Source of the DNA: Maniola hyperantus
Lineage: Eukaryota; Arthropoda; Insecta; Lepidoptera; Nymphalidae
Length of the DNA: 64,000 nt
Assembly (NCBI RefSeq): GCF_902806685.2
Contig: NC_048557.2
Location: forward strand, 6,878,666 to 6,942,665
Direction: 5' to 3'
The first letter of the stretch is position 1. The number at the start of each line of letters is the position of its first letter. Below, piece by piece: positions 32,951 to 44,522 of the stretch. The position numbers and the translations under genes are program-made. The notes under the pieces were generated by a model. The model was given only the letters and a program-made list of their open reading frames with translations, was not told where the DNA came from and searched no databases.

Positions 32951-33397
32951 TGATCTAAGGAAATAATTTGTACTGAAGTGGGCACCTCGATTGACAAAGA
33001 GTTCTTTTCAAATAAATAAAAAAGTACCCGCAATTTTTAAAGTACCTGTCTATAAGAATAGGTGTAGGTCCCATCTTGCATTTAAAAAATAACCCGTTAA
33101 AAATAATCCGCTTTGCCAAAATAAAAAGGTCTCACTACAAAAAAGGGTTTGCGGCACGAGAAAGGAGACCACAAATTATTATCTAATCCCCGAAGACGAT
33201 ACTTCAGCATCCTTTATGTTACATACAACGATTATTAAAAAAGTTTTTTTTTGTGATACGAAATAAAACCTTCTTTTAATACCTGACAAAACCTTTTTTT
33301 TATTGCAGGATTTGCGCTTGTAGTGCAAAAGATATTCCAAACAAAAATTGAGGAAACTTTTCGATTTTCCAGGATAAAAAGTGGTCTAAGTAAATAC

Positions 33398-33562
33398 GCG
33401 ACAGTTCGAGATGGAATCAATCGGCGAGGAAACGCCCCGCACACCCACGCAGCCCCCACGCTAACCCGGTGCGGGCAAGCGCGGGTGAAGTGCGGGTGTG
33501 CGGGGCGTCCTCCCGCCTCATAGGTACTTACCCCGATTTCTATCTCAACCAGTCGTGGACTG
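33398..33562. mobile_element. GC-rich palindromic element, family P, copy 3
   Basis: GCGACAGTTCGAGATGGAAT at the left pairs with ATTTCTATCTCAACCAGTCG at the right. The interior has GCCCCGCACACCCACGCAGC and its inverse. Confidence 0.75.
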
Positions 33563-33820
33563 TATTCATATACGATATACAAGGATAAGCTAGGTATAGG
33601 TATATACCAAATTTTGTTATGATAAATTAAACGGATGGGCCCTTTCGCATTTATACTATTATATAATATTATGGTGATAATTCATACAAAAAATTATACA
33701 TAGTTACATTACATAATATTAAACCAAATAAGTAATACATATTATAAATAATAACAAACTATGGACAAAAATAAAAGTGTGCGTTAATGACTAAGTAGGT
33801 ATAAGAGACCATTATTAAGG

Positions 33821-34055
33821 AACTAGATGATGCCCGCGACTTCGTCCGCGTGGATTTAGGTTTTTCAAAAATCCCTCTTTGATTTTCCGAGATAAAAAGT
33901 AGCCTATGTCCTTCTTCGGGATGCAAGCTATCGCTGTACAAAATTTCGTCAAAATCGGTTGAATGGATGGCCGAAAGGCTAGCAGACAGACAGTCAGACA
34001 GACAGACAGACGGACAGACAGACACACTTTCGCATTTATAATATTAGTATGGATT
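33821..34055 (+). repeat. Family A repeat, full length
   Basis: CTAGATGATGCCCGCGACTT to ATAATATTAGTATGGAT, with an expanded (CAGA)n run (33980-34025). Confidence 0.85.
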
Positions 34056-34195
34056 AGTACCTATGGATTAAAAGGCTAGGTATATTAATAATATTATGGT
34101 GAGGTGAGGATATATTATTATGCAGGTATAATACAAATTTCAAACCACATGAGTAAATTTCAAAATACGAAGAGGAATTCGAACCTTTCTCTGGT

Positions 34196-34665
34196 TTGGA
34201 ACCCTCACTAGCTTTGCTCACTCTAGTTTTAAGTTTACGTAATTATTTCGAGCAGTGCGTGTTGCCAGTGATGACATATGGATCCGAGACATGGTCGCTA
34301 ACTATGGGCCTCATAAGAAAGCTCAGAGTCACTCAGCGGGCGATGGAGAGAGCTATGCTTGGAGTTTCTCTACGTGATCAAATCAGAAATGAGGAGATCC
34401 GTAGGAGAACTAGAGTAACCGACATAGCTCAACGGATTGCGAAGCTGAAGTGGCAATGGGCAGGGCACCTAGTTCGTAAAACCGATAGACGTTGGGGTCT
34501 CAAGGTGCTGGAATGGCGACCTCGCACCGGAAGACGCAGCGTTGGAAGACCCCACTAGCTGGAAGGACGACATCAGACGAGTCGCAGGGAGGTTGCTACA
34601 AGAGACATACTCGTATATCCAGCAGTGGCCGTCTATCGGTTGATGATGATGATGAATTAATTTAT
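34196..34665 (+). pseudogene. RTE-type LINE: 3' end of reverse transcriptase, frameshifted
   Basis: The frame 34226-34558 reads NYFEQCVLPVMTYGSETWSL, then RKLRVTQRAMERAMLGVS and GRRSVGRPH, typical of the end of RTE-clade ORF2 proteins. At about 34551 one base is missing. The next frame continues PTSWKDDIRRVAG and ends near the 3' tail CAGTGGCCGTCTATCGGTTG followed by (ATG)n. It is 5'-truncated, as usual for LINE copies. Six tail-only copies of the same or a related LINE occur in the window. Confidence 0.85.
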
Positions 34666-34746
34666 CACCGTTAAGTACATGTTACATCATTTTCTAACAA
34701 ATCTAACAATTGACAATAAAAACGTGTATTACAATTGTAGGTACTA

Positions 34747-34963
34747 TATATCCATACTAATATTATAAATGCGAAAGTGTGTCTGTCTGTCTGTCTTCTA
34801 GCCTTTCACGGCCCATCCGTTCAACCGATTTTGATGAAATTTGGTACAGAAATAGCTTGCATCCCAGGGAAGGACATAGGCTTTTATCCCAGCAAATCAA
34901 AGAGTTCCCACAGGATTTTTGATATCCTAAATCCACGCGGACGAAGTAGCGGGCATCATTTAG
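34747..34963 (-). repeat. Family A repeat, full length
   Basis: Inverted copy from ATCCATACTAATATTATAAA to GTAGCGGGCATCATTTAG. Confidence 0.85.
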
Positions 34964-35735
34964 TTTTAAATAAATGATTTCACTTTGAATTATTTTTGAC
35001 TTTGCCCTTTGCATTTCATATTAAGTAGGTAATTAAACTAATATAATATTAAAAATATCAAATTGACAATAAATTTAACGACAACAACATAATTAGTATA
35101 ATATAACGTAAAACAATCAAAACAGCTTTGTAACTGTAAAAAGCAGCTTTAACATACCAAAGTAGAGTTATGAAAATAATGTATTGCAAAAACTTTGCAT
35201 CACACAAGTTTTGCAATATTAATTTTACATTCGTTTTTCACGTGGAATTAATCCGGCGAAATTACAGATGGCATTTCCTAACAGTTGCCTCGTAACAATT
35301 ATACCTACGTCGGGTTTTTTCACGCCAATACGTCTCAATGGCCGTATTAGATCAGATGCGCTCAACCGTTTTTCGCTAGATAATTCCTTTTTTTTTCCAC
35401 CCCCGATATATCAAGCACGCCTCGCGGTAAAAAGTGAACAATTGGATGCAATTTGCGGGCAAATTTGGGGCAGCCCTTGATTAAGAGAAAAGGGTGGGGG
35501 TAAAAAGTTCATTGTTTTGGCCCTTTTTGTGGTCGCTCATAATATTAGACGCGTGCTCCGAATACCAATACTTGGTCGCTTTATGAGTTTTCTTTTTCTG
35601 GTTTCCGTGAAAGGGTGACTAACGAGGAATATTTTTCCATAAAATAAACATCTTGGATTAATGGCGGTACCTAGTATGGCTGGCAGTTTACGTACCTACC
35701 TACCTAATTGAAAATTGGGGAAAATAGTTTCTATC

Positions 35736-35959
35736 TATATATATAAAAGGAAAAGGTGACTGACTGACTGACTGACTGATCTATCAACGCACAGCCCAAA
35801 CTACTGGACGGATCGGGCTGAAATTTGGCATGCAGATAGCTATTATGACGTAGGCATCCGCTAAGAAAGGATTTTTGAAAATTCAATCCCTAAGGGGTTG
35901 AAATAGGGGTTTGAAATTTGTGTAGTCCACGCGGACGAAGTCGCGGGCATAAGCTAGTT
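35736..35959 (-). repeat. Family B repeat, full length
   Basis: Inverted copy with (GACT)n GATCTATCAACGCACAGC and GTCGCGGGCATAAGCTAG at its ends. Confidence 0.85.
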
Positions 35960-36012
35960 CCTGATGTAAATCTTTTAGTGTAGGTATTTAATGTAAACTC
36001 TAACGTAACTAT

Positions 36013-36395
36013 GCAAGCTGTTGTGCTAGTGGTTAGGGTGTCCGCCTCCAAATCGGATGTCGGGGGTTCGATCCCTGGCACGCACCTCTAACTTTTCGAA
36101 GTTATATGTGTTTTTGGTAATTAAATATGTCTTGATTTAACAGTGAAACCTGCATGTCTGAGAAAAAAGAATATATTTTTATTCAAGTAAACTTTCACAT
36201 GTGCTTTTGAATCGTCAAATAGTTTAATTTGCCATGGAGAGTTTTCCATAGGTAATGTTCTCAAAGGTGTGTGAAGTCTGCCAGTCCACACTTAGCCACC
36301 GTGGCAGACTATGGTAAAAACCCTTCGCACTCTGAAGTGAGACCCGTGTTATGTAGTGAGCCAGCGATGGTTGATCATGATGATGATGATTATAA
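36013..36395 (+). repeat. tRNA-derived SINE, family E, with nested family F piece
   Basis: The head has a tRNA-like A box (TGTGCTAGTGGTTAGGG) and B box (GGGTTCGATCCCTGG). The body ends in TTGATCATGATGATGATG. At 36163-36234 a family F fragment (ATATATTTTTATTCAAGTAA ...) interrupts the body between CTGAG and GAGAGTTTTCC. Compare the uninterrupted copy at 47651. Confidence 0.75.
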
Positions 36396-37674
36396 CGTGA
36401 AACTACTGAGACTCACACATTGGGGTTTAAATAAAGCACAAAAGATATCATTATCATCATCAATATCTTAGGCAAAACTATTGTCGTCTATATACCGATA
36501 TAAAATAGGTCGTTATTAATCGTCTAGTTAAATTTTTCCTAAAGTGACTGTGCAATTTAGTCATAACTGATAATAATTATAATGGTGCATTTACACATTC
36601 GCACGAGTCGTAAAACGAGCCGCGTTACTTCTGTTTACACACCTCTAGTCTCGTCTTGCACTCACGCAATTGCAGTGAGATTACACGCTGAGAGTGACAC
36701 GCTGTCAGTTGGGCAAGACGACATACGTGGAGGCGAATATGTGAATAGACGGTTGTAAACTCTTTTGTTTGTAATACGTGAAAAGTGTTGTTTATATCTT
36801 CTGCGATCTGGATTAGCGTTAATATAATATATAGGTAAGTACATAAAAGGGTTCTGCACCCCTGAACAGGTTTAAATTCCAAAAAAAGTCATGAATAATG
36901 GCTGCCGCGAGACATTGATTTTTCTGCGCGCGCATTCTGCATTAATTATACCTACCGTTCGCCAATTACGTGACGTATTTTCGCGCCAAAACGTTATTAA
37001 TAGTACCTCTTAGGTGACGCCGTTGGCCCCGTGCTAACAAGCAAGCTGTTAAAAGAACAATGGACAATTGGTGTGGTACGCCCTACGCTCCGCGCGTGGG
37101 TGGGCCAAGGGAGAGGCGAAAGCCTATGGGAATGTACACCCTACAGCTATATCCTACTAATCTATCTATTACTAATAAATAAAATTGAAGTGTCTGTCTG
37201 TAACTTGGAAATAACTACCTCAAATTAAGCTCATAATATGGTTATTTGAATTGTACCATAACCGAATCACACGTTTTTAAAACAATTGTCGGTCTGTCTG
37301 TCTGTCTATTGGAACGGGCTAAGCCGCGGGCATCAGCTAGTACTTAATATTATAAAGAGGCAGGTAAAGTTTGTAAGTTTGTTTGTAGGAAGTAATAAAA
37401 CTACTGGATCGATTTTAAAAATTCTTTTACCAGTATAAAGCTACATTATTCCTGACTGACATAGCCTATATTATTTTCAAAAAAATTAGAGATCCCTACG
37501 AAAATTGCGAAACGATAAAGCTAACCGGGCGAAGCCGGGGCGGGTTGCTAGTAATATTATGAATGCGAAAGTGTGTTTGTTTGTTGGCTTAACTTGTTGG
37601 TTTGTTGGTTGGTTTTTGATATCATTAAAGATCTGGAGAGTGGCATAAGCTACTTTTTATGTTGAGAAATAAAA

Positions 37675-37815
37675 GAATTCCCTTGCTTTTCCTGCAAGTT
37701 TAGTAGTGGGAAGGTGGGTGATACATATCGCACGCTGCACGTAGAAGACCGTAGGGACTTCCACAGACCTATGTCCAGCAGTAAACTTCTATCAGTTGAT
37801 GATGATGATGACGCC
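37675..37815 (+). repeat. RTE LINE 3' tail fragment
   Basis: CGTAGGGACTTCCACAGACC, ATGTCCAGCAGTAAACTTCT and ATCAGTTGATGATGATGATG correspond to the last bases of the LINE at 34196, with the microsatellite tail. Confidence 0.65.
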
Positions 37816-38250
37816 GTTTTGTTAGCCAGTTCATCAATAAAATTCAAATCATTTATTTAAAAGGTGCTAGTGTACATTTTTGATTGACAATTGTTGGATT
37901 TATAAGATGATGTAATAGCGTTAAAATTTATAACGTAAACTTAAATCTAAAGCTACGAGGGTTCCTCAGACCTGAGAAGAGCCCACAACAAACTCCTTCT
38001 TTAACCTGCTTTATGACAGTTTAGTTAGCCAGCTCCTCAATCCTAAAACCGCTTTCGCCTATGTGTTGAACCACAGACACGTTGCAGGCGCAAGTGCGCG
38101 TGTCGTGAGGGAGTGTTTTAATTTCAGAGGTGCAATTTATTCGAGCGATTTATTTTTAATCCCCGTTTTTATAGCCGCCGCTCTATAAATTTATGTGTAG
38201 TTGTAGTTATTTTTATAAATTAAGCCCCACAATGCTTGATGCGTTTAATC

Positions 38251-38619
38251 TTATATCCAAAAAAATGCTGACTGACTGATCTATCAACGCACAGCTTAAA
38301 CTACTAGACGGATCGGGCTGGATTTTGGCATGTAGATAGCTATTATGACGTAGCCATCCGCTAAGAAAAGATTTTTAAAATTCAACTCCTAATGACGGTT
38401 ACGCACTCGTCCGATCCGAGTCCGTGACAATAAGTACCGAAGTTGTCATAGAACTAGTATTTGTATGGTAGCTTATGACATAATATGACTTAGATATTTT
38501 TTTTATATCCGTATTTTCACGGATTCGGATCGGATGAGTGCGTGATCGCTCTAAGAGGGTAGAATAGGGGTTTTAAATTTGTGTAGTCCATGCGGACGAA
38601 GTCGCGAGCATAAGCTAGT
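38251..38619 (-). repeat. Family B repeat interrupted by a MITE
   Basis: The two halves 38251-38392 and 38555-38619 join into a normal inverted family B copy once 38393-38554 is removed. Confidence 0.85.
38393..38550. mobile_element. 158-bp MITE inserted into a family B repeat
   Basis: Inner inverted repeats ACGCACTCGTCCGATCCGAG and its near-inverse at the right (GGATCGGATGAGTGCGTGA). CTAA (or TAA) is duplicated on both sides (38389-38392, 38551-38554). This agrees with a Harbinger-type TWA target. Confidence 0.85.
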
Positions 38620-38621
38620 GG

Positions 38622-38838
38622 ATTATAGATGCGAAAGTGTGTCTGTCTGTCTGTATACCTCCTAGCTTTTCACGGTCCAACAATTTGACCGATTTTGATG
38701 AAATTTGGTACAGAGTTAGGTACCTTGCATCCCGGGAAAGGAAATAAGCTACTTTTAATCCCGGAAAATCAAAAAGTTCCCACGGGATTTTCAAAAACCC
38801 AAATCCAAGCGGACGAAGTCGCGGGCATCATCTAGTTT
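38622..38838 (-). repeat. Family A repeat
   Basis: Inverted copy from GATGCGAAAGTGTGTCTGTC to CGGACGAAGTCGCGGGCATC, adjoining a family B copy. Confidence 0.8.
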
Positions 38839-38890
38839 TACATAAGTAGGTAAGTACCTAGATAACTATTTTATCAAGTACCAAATAGAT

Positions 38891-39079
38891 AATGCCAGCG
38901 CTGCGACCCCGTCAACGTAGATTAAATTTGGGGGTTGAATTTTCAAAAATCCTTTCTTAGCGGATGCCTACGTCATAATACCTACCTGCATGCCAAATTT
39001 CAACCCAATACGTCCAGTAATTTGAGCTGTGCGTTGATAGATTAGTCAGTCAGTCATCTTTTCCTTTTATATATTTAGA
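38891..39079 (+). repeat. Family B repeat, diverged
   Basis: AATGCCAGCGCTGCGACCCC to TCTTTTCCTTTTATATATTT. It is followed head-to-tail by the next copy. Confidence 0.75.
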
Positions 39080-39297
39080 CTAGCTTATGCTCGCGACTTT
39101 ATCAGCGTAGACTACACAAATTTCAAACCTCTATTTCACCCCCTGAGGGGTTGTGTTTTCAAAAATCCTTTCTTAGCGGATGTCTACGTCATAATAGCTA
39201 TCTGCATGCCAAATTTCAGCCCGATCCATCCAGTAGTTTGAGCAGTGCGTTGATAGCTCAGTCAGTCAGTCACCTTTTCCTTTTATATATTTAAGAT
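39080..39297 (+). repeat. Family B repeat, full length
   Basis: CTAGCTTATGCTCGCGACTT to CACCTTTTCCTTTTATATAT, in direct tandem with 38891-39079. Confidence 0.85.
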
Positions 39298-39758
39298 TAG
39301 ATACTAATGTAAGTAAGTATGGATGTAAAGTTGCAAACGAAGAGACTGGGTGAAAGTCACCCAGCCTAGTAGTCTGCATCCAAAACAGAACAAACTCCAA
39401 ATCGTCTCTTTGAAATTAATAGGGGCATTTATATTCATTTAAATACAAAAAGGAAACATTAAATGCATTAGCATTAATCAAACACTTACTATATATAGTA
39501 AATAAGTTATTTAACTAAGGGCCGACCCTTCATATGCACACCTGGTGTCACAGACAGACAACCAACCCCCACTTAATGCCCTTCTTATTATTATTTTGTA
39601 TCTGTTTTTGAATTGCTTTAATCTGTGGGGGAAGTTTAATTGTTGGTCCGCCATTTTGGATGCACTAAATCCCGTTTGGATTAAAATTTTGAATGATCTC
39701 CTAGCACCTTTATTAGCGAATGACCGTTATTTTATTCTAATTTTAGTTAACTTAAAAT

Positions 39759-39864
39759 GGTTGAGATGGCAATCGGGGAACGTGCCGGGAGGATGCCCGC
39801 ACATCCGCACGTCACTCGCACTCTCTCGAGTGTTTCCTCCGCGATTGCCATCTCGACCTTTCGC
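39759..39864. mobile_element. GC-rich palindromic element, family P, copy 4 (short)
   Basis: GGTTGAGATGGCAATCGGGG and GCGATTGCCATCTCGACC are inverted; the centre is shorter than in the other copies. A hAT-type element begins just after its right end. Confidence 0.7.
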
Positions 39865-39871
39865 CAACTAG

Positions 39872-40268
39872 CAGTGGCGTAGCTAGGTAACTAAGGGCCC
39901 TGGGGCAAATCAAAAAAGGGGCCCCACTGCTATCTAAACTGGTTATAAAAAAATGTCGACTCAAATTCACAATAAAATGCACATCGATGAATAATAAAAC
40001 GCACATATCGCTATTCGTCAAGTTGACTACACGGCCAACCCACAGAAAGAATTTAGGGGAATTCCCTAGAATATATAACTTTTGAATTTCTCTCAACTGA
40101 GTTGCCATGATTAAACCCGTGTTGCAACCTGACATATTTATTTTGAAAATGGGAGAAATTTTCAAAAGTTCAGTTCGATCGAGATTTTCTGGTAAGGATT
40201 TGAGGGCCCTCTGAGCTTGAGGGCCCCGGGGCACTGCCCCGCCTAGCCCCTAGGTAGCTACGCCAATG
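39872..40268. mobile_element. Non-autonomous hAT-type transposon (397 bp)
   Basis: The termini CAGTGGCGTAGCTAGG and, inverted, CATTGGCGTAGCTACC match. CCAACTAG is duplicated exactly on both sides (39864-39871 and 40269-40276), the 8-bp duplication typical of hAT transposases. The ends also carry GGGCCC-rich near-palindromes. I do not recognise transposase sequence inside, although a moderately long minus-strand frame crosses it. Confidence 0.9.
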
Positions 40269-40420
40269 CCAACTAGGTAGGTAGGTATATCTCTATTCTA
40301 CATTTTTATTCTGATACAACTTAGTCCGTGACTGTTAATCACATGACCTGATGGTAAGTGATACTTAGTACATTAATCACACTTCTAAGTTTGTATGGAG
40401 AATGGCATTGGTTTAACCTT

Positions 40421-40562
40421 TGAGCCTCAATAGCTCAACCGGTAAAGGAGTGGACTGAAAACCGAATGGTCGACGGTTCAAACCCCGCCCGTTGCACTAT
40501 AATTGTCGTACCTACTCCTAGCATATTAGTCATTTAACATGGCTAATGTGCTTTAAAAAAAA
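40421..40562 (+). repeat. tRNA-derived SINE, family D, internal deletion
   Basis: GAGCCTCAATAGCTCAACCG, GGTTCAAACCCCGCC and ACATGGCTAATGTGCTTT(A)n. The middle of the body is missing compared with 32777-32950. Confidence 0.8.
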
Positions 40563-40861
40563 ACTACGATTAGCTAATCAATAATAATAAAAAATATATA
40601 GACATTGGTTATTCTACTTAACCCACCCATGACATAAATGTGTATTTGTTTGCGCCACCAGTCGCAGTTTACGTTTCATCAAGTATTCATTGGCTTAGCT
40701 AATAGGTACCTAGGGCACGATTCTCCAGCCAATAATAATTATAAAGTAGGTCTATATAAATGAAAAAATAATCAAGATATTAAAAAAACACAGCAGACTC
40801 CTTTTTAAGGTACAAGGGCAATTGAAATTTCGCAATATGTAATGTGAGTTGTAGATCAAGT

Positions 40862-41478
40862 ACAGATCGCGCGGCGAGAGTTTGGCTTTGACCTTCGGGT
40901 GGAGGGGATTACTGCGCATGGGTACTGTCACGCACACAATACTTTTCCTTTTTTATGTACCAGGTTGGATATTTGAGTGGGTCAAAATTCATGTACAGTG
41001 GTAATAATGCTAGAAAATAATACGAAATAGATAAACTTCTTCATTTATTAAAACTATTGATAGTTATTTTACTTATATAAAATGTTTATTTCCTTTTAAA
41101 GTTTACAGAGACAGCGATGAAAATTCTAAATAATTGTTTTTTAATAAAATTATTTATTCCAAGATACATGTAAAATTGGTACATACAAACAAAAGAAAAC
41201 TTAAAATAATTATTAAATACAAAAGTTAACATTAAAAAAAAGTCTTAGCAGCAGTGCTATTCAGATTCTTATATAATAAACAATTAACGAAAATAGCAAT
41301 TCACTTGTGAACGTGATTGTACAAACAGAGGCAGGGAACGACTGGAGCAGTGGAGCGCCAATCAGAGCACCGCGTGCGCCTACACACCCGCCCCGCACCC
41401 CACTAATTGCCCGTTGATACCCAATTTCTGATTTCTGCGCAATAACGGTCAAAGCCAAACTCTCGCCGCGCGTACTGT
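40862..41478. mobile_element. Non-autonomous transposon M7 (617 bp) with AAGT target duplication
   Basis: A perfect 26-bp inverted core (GCGCGGCGAGAGTTTGGCTT ...) lies at both ends, preceded by ACAGATC at the left and ending GTACTGT at the right. AAGT flanks both ends (40858-40861, 41479-41482). The terminus ACAGTACGCGGC resembles that of family M2. Confidence 0.8.
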
Positions 41479-42506
41479 AAGTTATAATGATTGCCGAACA
41501 AACGAATAAGTACCTACCTATTGTAAATATGTTTTCTCTGTAAGTGAATTTTGTAATTCTTTGAGAGAAATAAATAATTCTTTAACCTGATTTTCAGTCA
41601 ATTTAGTCAATTATGACGTGACGAACACATGAAGCATTTTATTGCAAAACCCATCAAGCCCTGAAAATTTTCAGCAATATTATGCGAAATAATTGCTCCG
41701 GATTGCTCCACTTATTGCTCCAGTTCGATCCATACGTGTTGCCAAACAACAATTGTTTAGAAAATTGCACATGTAAAGGCACCATTACATCAATGAAAAA
41801 ACCCTCTAAATCTAGAATCATAATCCATCAATCAAAAATATATATTTTTAAAGCGAACTAATTTGAAGAGCACCCACTGAAAAGAATTTAAATTATTTTA
41901 ATGGAACTCCTGAACTTCCTCTATCGATTTAAAAATCACGCCTAAAAAACGCACCTTTGATCAGCGTACAGAACTACTACTTAAAAAAAAGTTTGGTGAC
42001 CTGTCATGCTTCGTAGATATATCGTAATGATAACTAAGTATGCCTACCTATTATATATCTACTAAAACCTTCCTCAAAGGAAAATTCATTAGTTTCGACT
42101 TTCGAGTAATCCCAAACATACATAGGACATATTATAGTACATACTTACGGGTCGAATACCTACATAACCTCCTTTTTGAAGTCGGATAAAAATGTATAAA
42201 AATTACCAAAAATTGTGAACCTCGAAATAAAATAGCACATTAAAAATATGTGCACATTTTTTCCAAAAGTATTTTATGTGACCCATTCAAGCCGGCCGTT
42301 TGTTTTGCCATGGCATAATTTATGGCGACTGACGGGTTCCACGCCCCCTTTTCGGGAGCCGAGAAAAAATACATTATTGATAAAATGATGAAGAATGAGA
42401 AATAACACATTAGTTATAAACGGCTGTCGAGATTTTTTCTTTTTGTTTTGTGGGGTATGTCTTGATAGACTACTTTATCTATACCTACGTAAATTAAATA
42501 TTCATT

Positions 42507-42720
42507 ATAGTCATCATCATCACTAACCGATAGACGGCCACTGCTGGACATAGGTCTCTTGTAGGGACTTCCACACGCCACGGTTTTGTGCCGCCTGAAT
42601 CCAGCGGCTCCCTGCGACTCGCCAGATGTCTTCCGTCACCTAGTGGGGGTCTTCCAACGCTAAGCTTTCCGGTGCGAGGTCGCCATTCCAGCACCTTTCG
42701 ACCACCCCAACGACTATCAG
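42507..42720 (-). repeat. RTE LINE 3' end fragment
   Basis: On the minus strand it reads CTGGAATGGCGACCTCGCAC, GGAAGACCCCCACTAGGTGA, then GGAGCCGCTGGATTCAGGCG and the tail CAGTGGCCGTCTATCGGTTA with (GAT)n. It encodes a degraded equivalent of the LINE C-terminus. Confidence 0.75.
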
Positions 42721-42779
42721 TTTTTTAAAGTATGGGCACAAATTTAATATTGTCTATGTTACGGGCAACGTGATTAACT

Positions 42780-42819
42780 GGGCATTATTAATAAGGACCG
42801 GCCATTATTAATAATGCCC
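42780..42819. repeat. Perfect 15-bp inverted repeat, 10-base loop
   Basis: GGGCATTATTAATAA (42780-42794) is exactly inverted at 42805-42819. The loop is GGACCGGCCA. Confidence 0.75.
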
Positions 42820-42862
42820 AAGAGTGATGGGCAAAGTGATTAATTTATCGTATTATGCCATG

Positions 42863-42924
42863 GCAAACCCTTGCCAGACACCCTTCAACTTATAAACTTT
42901 AAGGGCGTCTGGCACGGGGTTTGC
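42863..42924. repeat. Hairpin with 23-bp arms
   Basis: GCAAACCCTTGCCAGACACC is inverted near-perfectly by GGCGTCTGGCACGGGGTTTG across a 15-base AT-rich loop. There are one mismatch and a one- or two-base bulge. It belongs to no other repeat in the window. Confidence 0.7.
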
Positions 42925-42949
42925 AGTGATATTTCTAATACTACCAGTA

Positions 42950-43112
42950 GGTATAGGAGTGGACTGAAAACCGAAAGGTCCGACGGTTCAAACCCCGCCA
43001 GTTGCACTATTGTCGTACCTACTCCTAGCACAAGCTTGACGCTTAGTTGGAGAGGAAAGGGGAATATTAGTCATTTAACCTGGCTAATATTCTTAAAAGA
43101 AAAAAAAAAACT
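42950..43112 (+). repeat. tRNA-derived SINE, family D, 5'-truncated
   Basis: It begins within the head (TAGGAGTGGACTGAAAACCG) and keeps the B box GGTTCAAACCCC, body and TGGCTAATATTCTTAAAAGA tail. Confidence 0.8.
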
Positions 43113-44013
43113 GTTCTGTAAGAAAATATAAAAAAATTTACACCTCTATTACCTGTTAAGTATGTCCCAAAGCCACCATTATCCAAACAAACGTTCCTCC
43201 CAGTGTTGTTGAAGGCAATACACACAGAAACTTTCAGCTTTTATGAAATAACGAAGATCTAACACGAGCTGGCTCTTTCTCTAAAATATTTCTTTCTCTA
43301 TTTCATTTTTAAAATGACATAATTTTATTTCTTGTGCATGTTTTTGCTTTGTTGCATGCTTTACTTTTAAATTTTAATGGAGTTCAAAACAATTAAATAA
43401 TTGCAAAAATTTATATCTTTCGTTAAAAATGTTAGTTTGATTTATAAAATGTGCTAAATCTAAGTTTTTGAATTTGCATAGTTTACATAACTAGCCGGAT
43501 TTAAGCATTTTTAAATACGGATTATTTTAACGACTTAGGTACCTTTTATTATTATTCACAGTTAAGACAGCTTAACTGTGATCTAAGAGTTACTACTTTT
43601 TTACCTAACGGTTTATTTGTATGGGTAATTAAAATTGCTACATCCGTATTTTTTTTATTTTGGAGCCAAAGTTTGTGCAATTATACTTTTACGGTCAAAT
43701 ATAATGCTGTTACTTCTTTAGTCTAGCTAGACTTCTGAATAGGTAGGTATTTACATTGTTTTGCTGTAGATAGGTAGATACTTAATGTACTGGTGGTTCT
43801 GACAATTGACCGATTTTTCTTAGGCAATTCTAAATTTTTCTCGTTCTTTATGCTTCCTGCTCTCTATGGTATTGGTATGGCAAGGCCGGTAACGCATTGG
43901 TGGTTCCTCTGGTATGGTAAATTCTGCAAATATTCATGGGCGGCGGTGTGACCCACCTGCTCGTTTCCTCGCCATTTTTATTTAAAAAAAATGAATTCGA
44001 TTGATTATTGTAG

Positions 44014-44262
44014 ACTAGCTTATGCTCGCGACTTCGTCCGCGTGGACTACAAAATTTCAAACCCCTATTTCACCCCCTTAGGAGTTGAATTTTCAAAAAT
44101 CCTTTCTTAGCGGATGCCTACGTCATAATAGCTATCTGCATGCCAAATTTCAGCCCGATCCGTCCAGTTTGAGCTGTGCGTTGATAGATCAGTCAGTCAT
44201 TCAGTCAGTCAGTCAGTCAGTCAGTCAGTCAGTCACCTTTTCCTTTTATATATATAGAAGAA
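44014..44262 (+). repeat. Family B repeat with expanded CAGT run
   Basis: CTAGCTTATGCTCGCGACTT to CCTTTTATATATATAG. The TCAG microsatellite (44190-44236) is the longest of all copies. Confidence 0.85.
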
Positions 44263-44522
44263 GAAGATAGAAGAAGAATAGTTTAATTAGCCTGAATTTT
44301 GACCCTTGATTGATTTTCTTTGGGCAACCCTACATTTTCTTGTTATTTATGCTTCCTGCTTTCAACTGGTATGGAATTAGTTTCGTTATCAGATGGGCGA
44401 AGAAACAAAAACAATTGGTTACTCTAACTTTCAAACCCATTCGAGGTACTATGTAGGTAGGTAGGTACTGTGTTGGTTCATGTATTATGATGATTCAGAT
44501 AAAATACCTTTCATATACTCTC

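Noticed and set aside
39812..40234. 140-codon minus-strand frame
   Set aside because: It spans the joint between a palindromic element and a hAT-type insertion, so it cannot be an ancestral gene; no transposase motif is seen.
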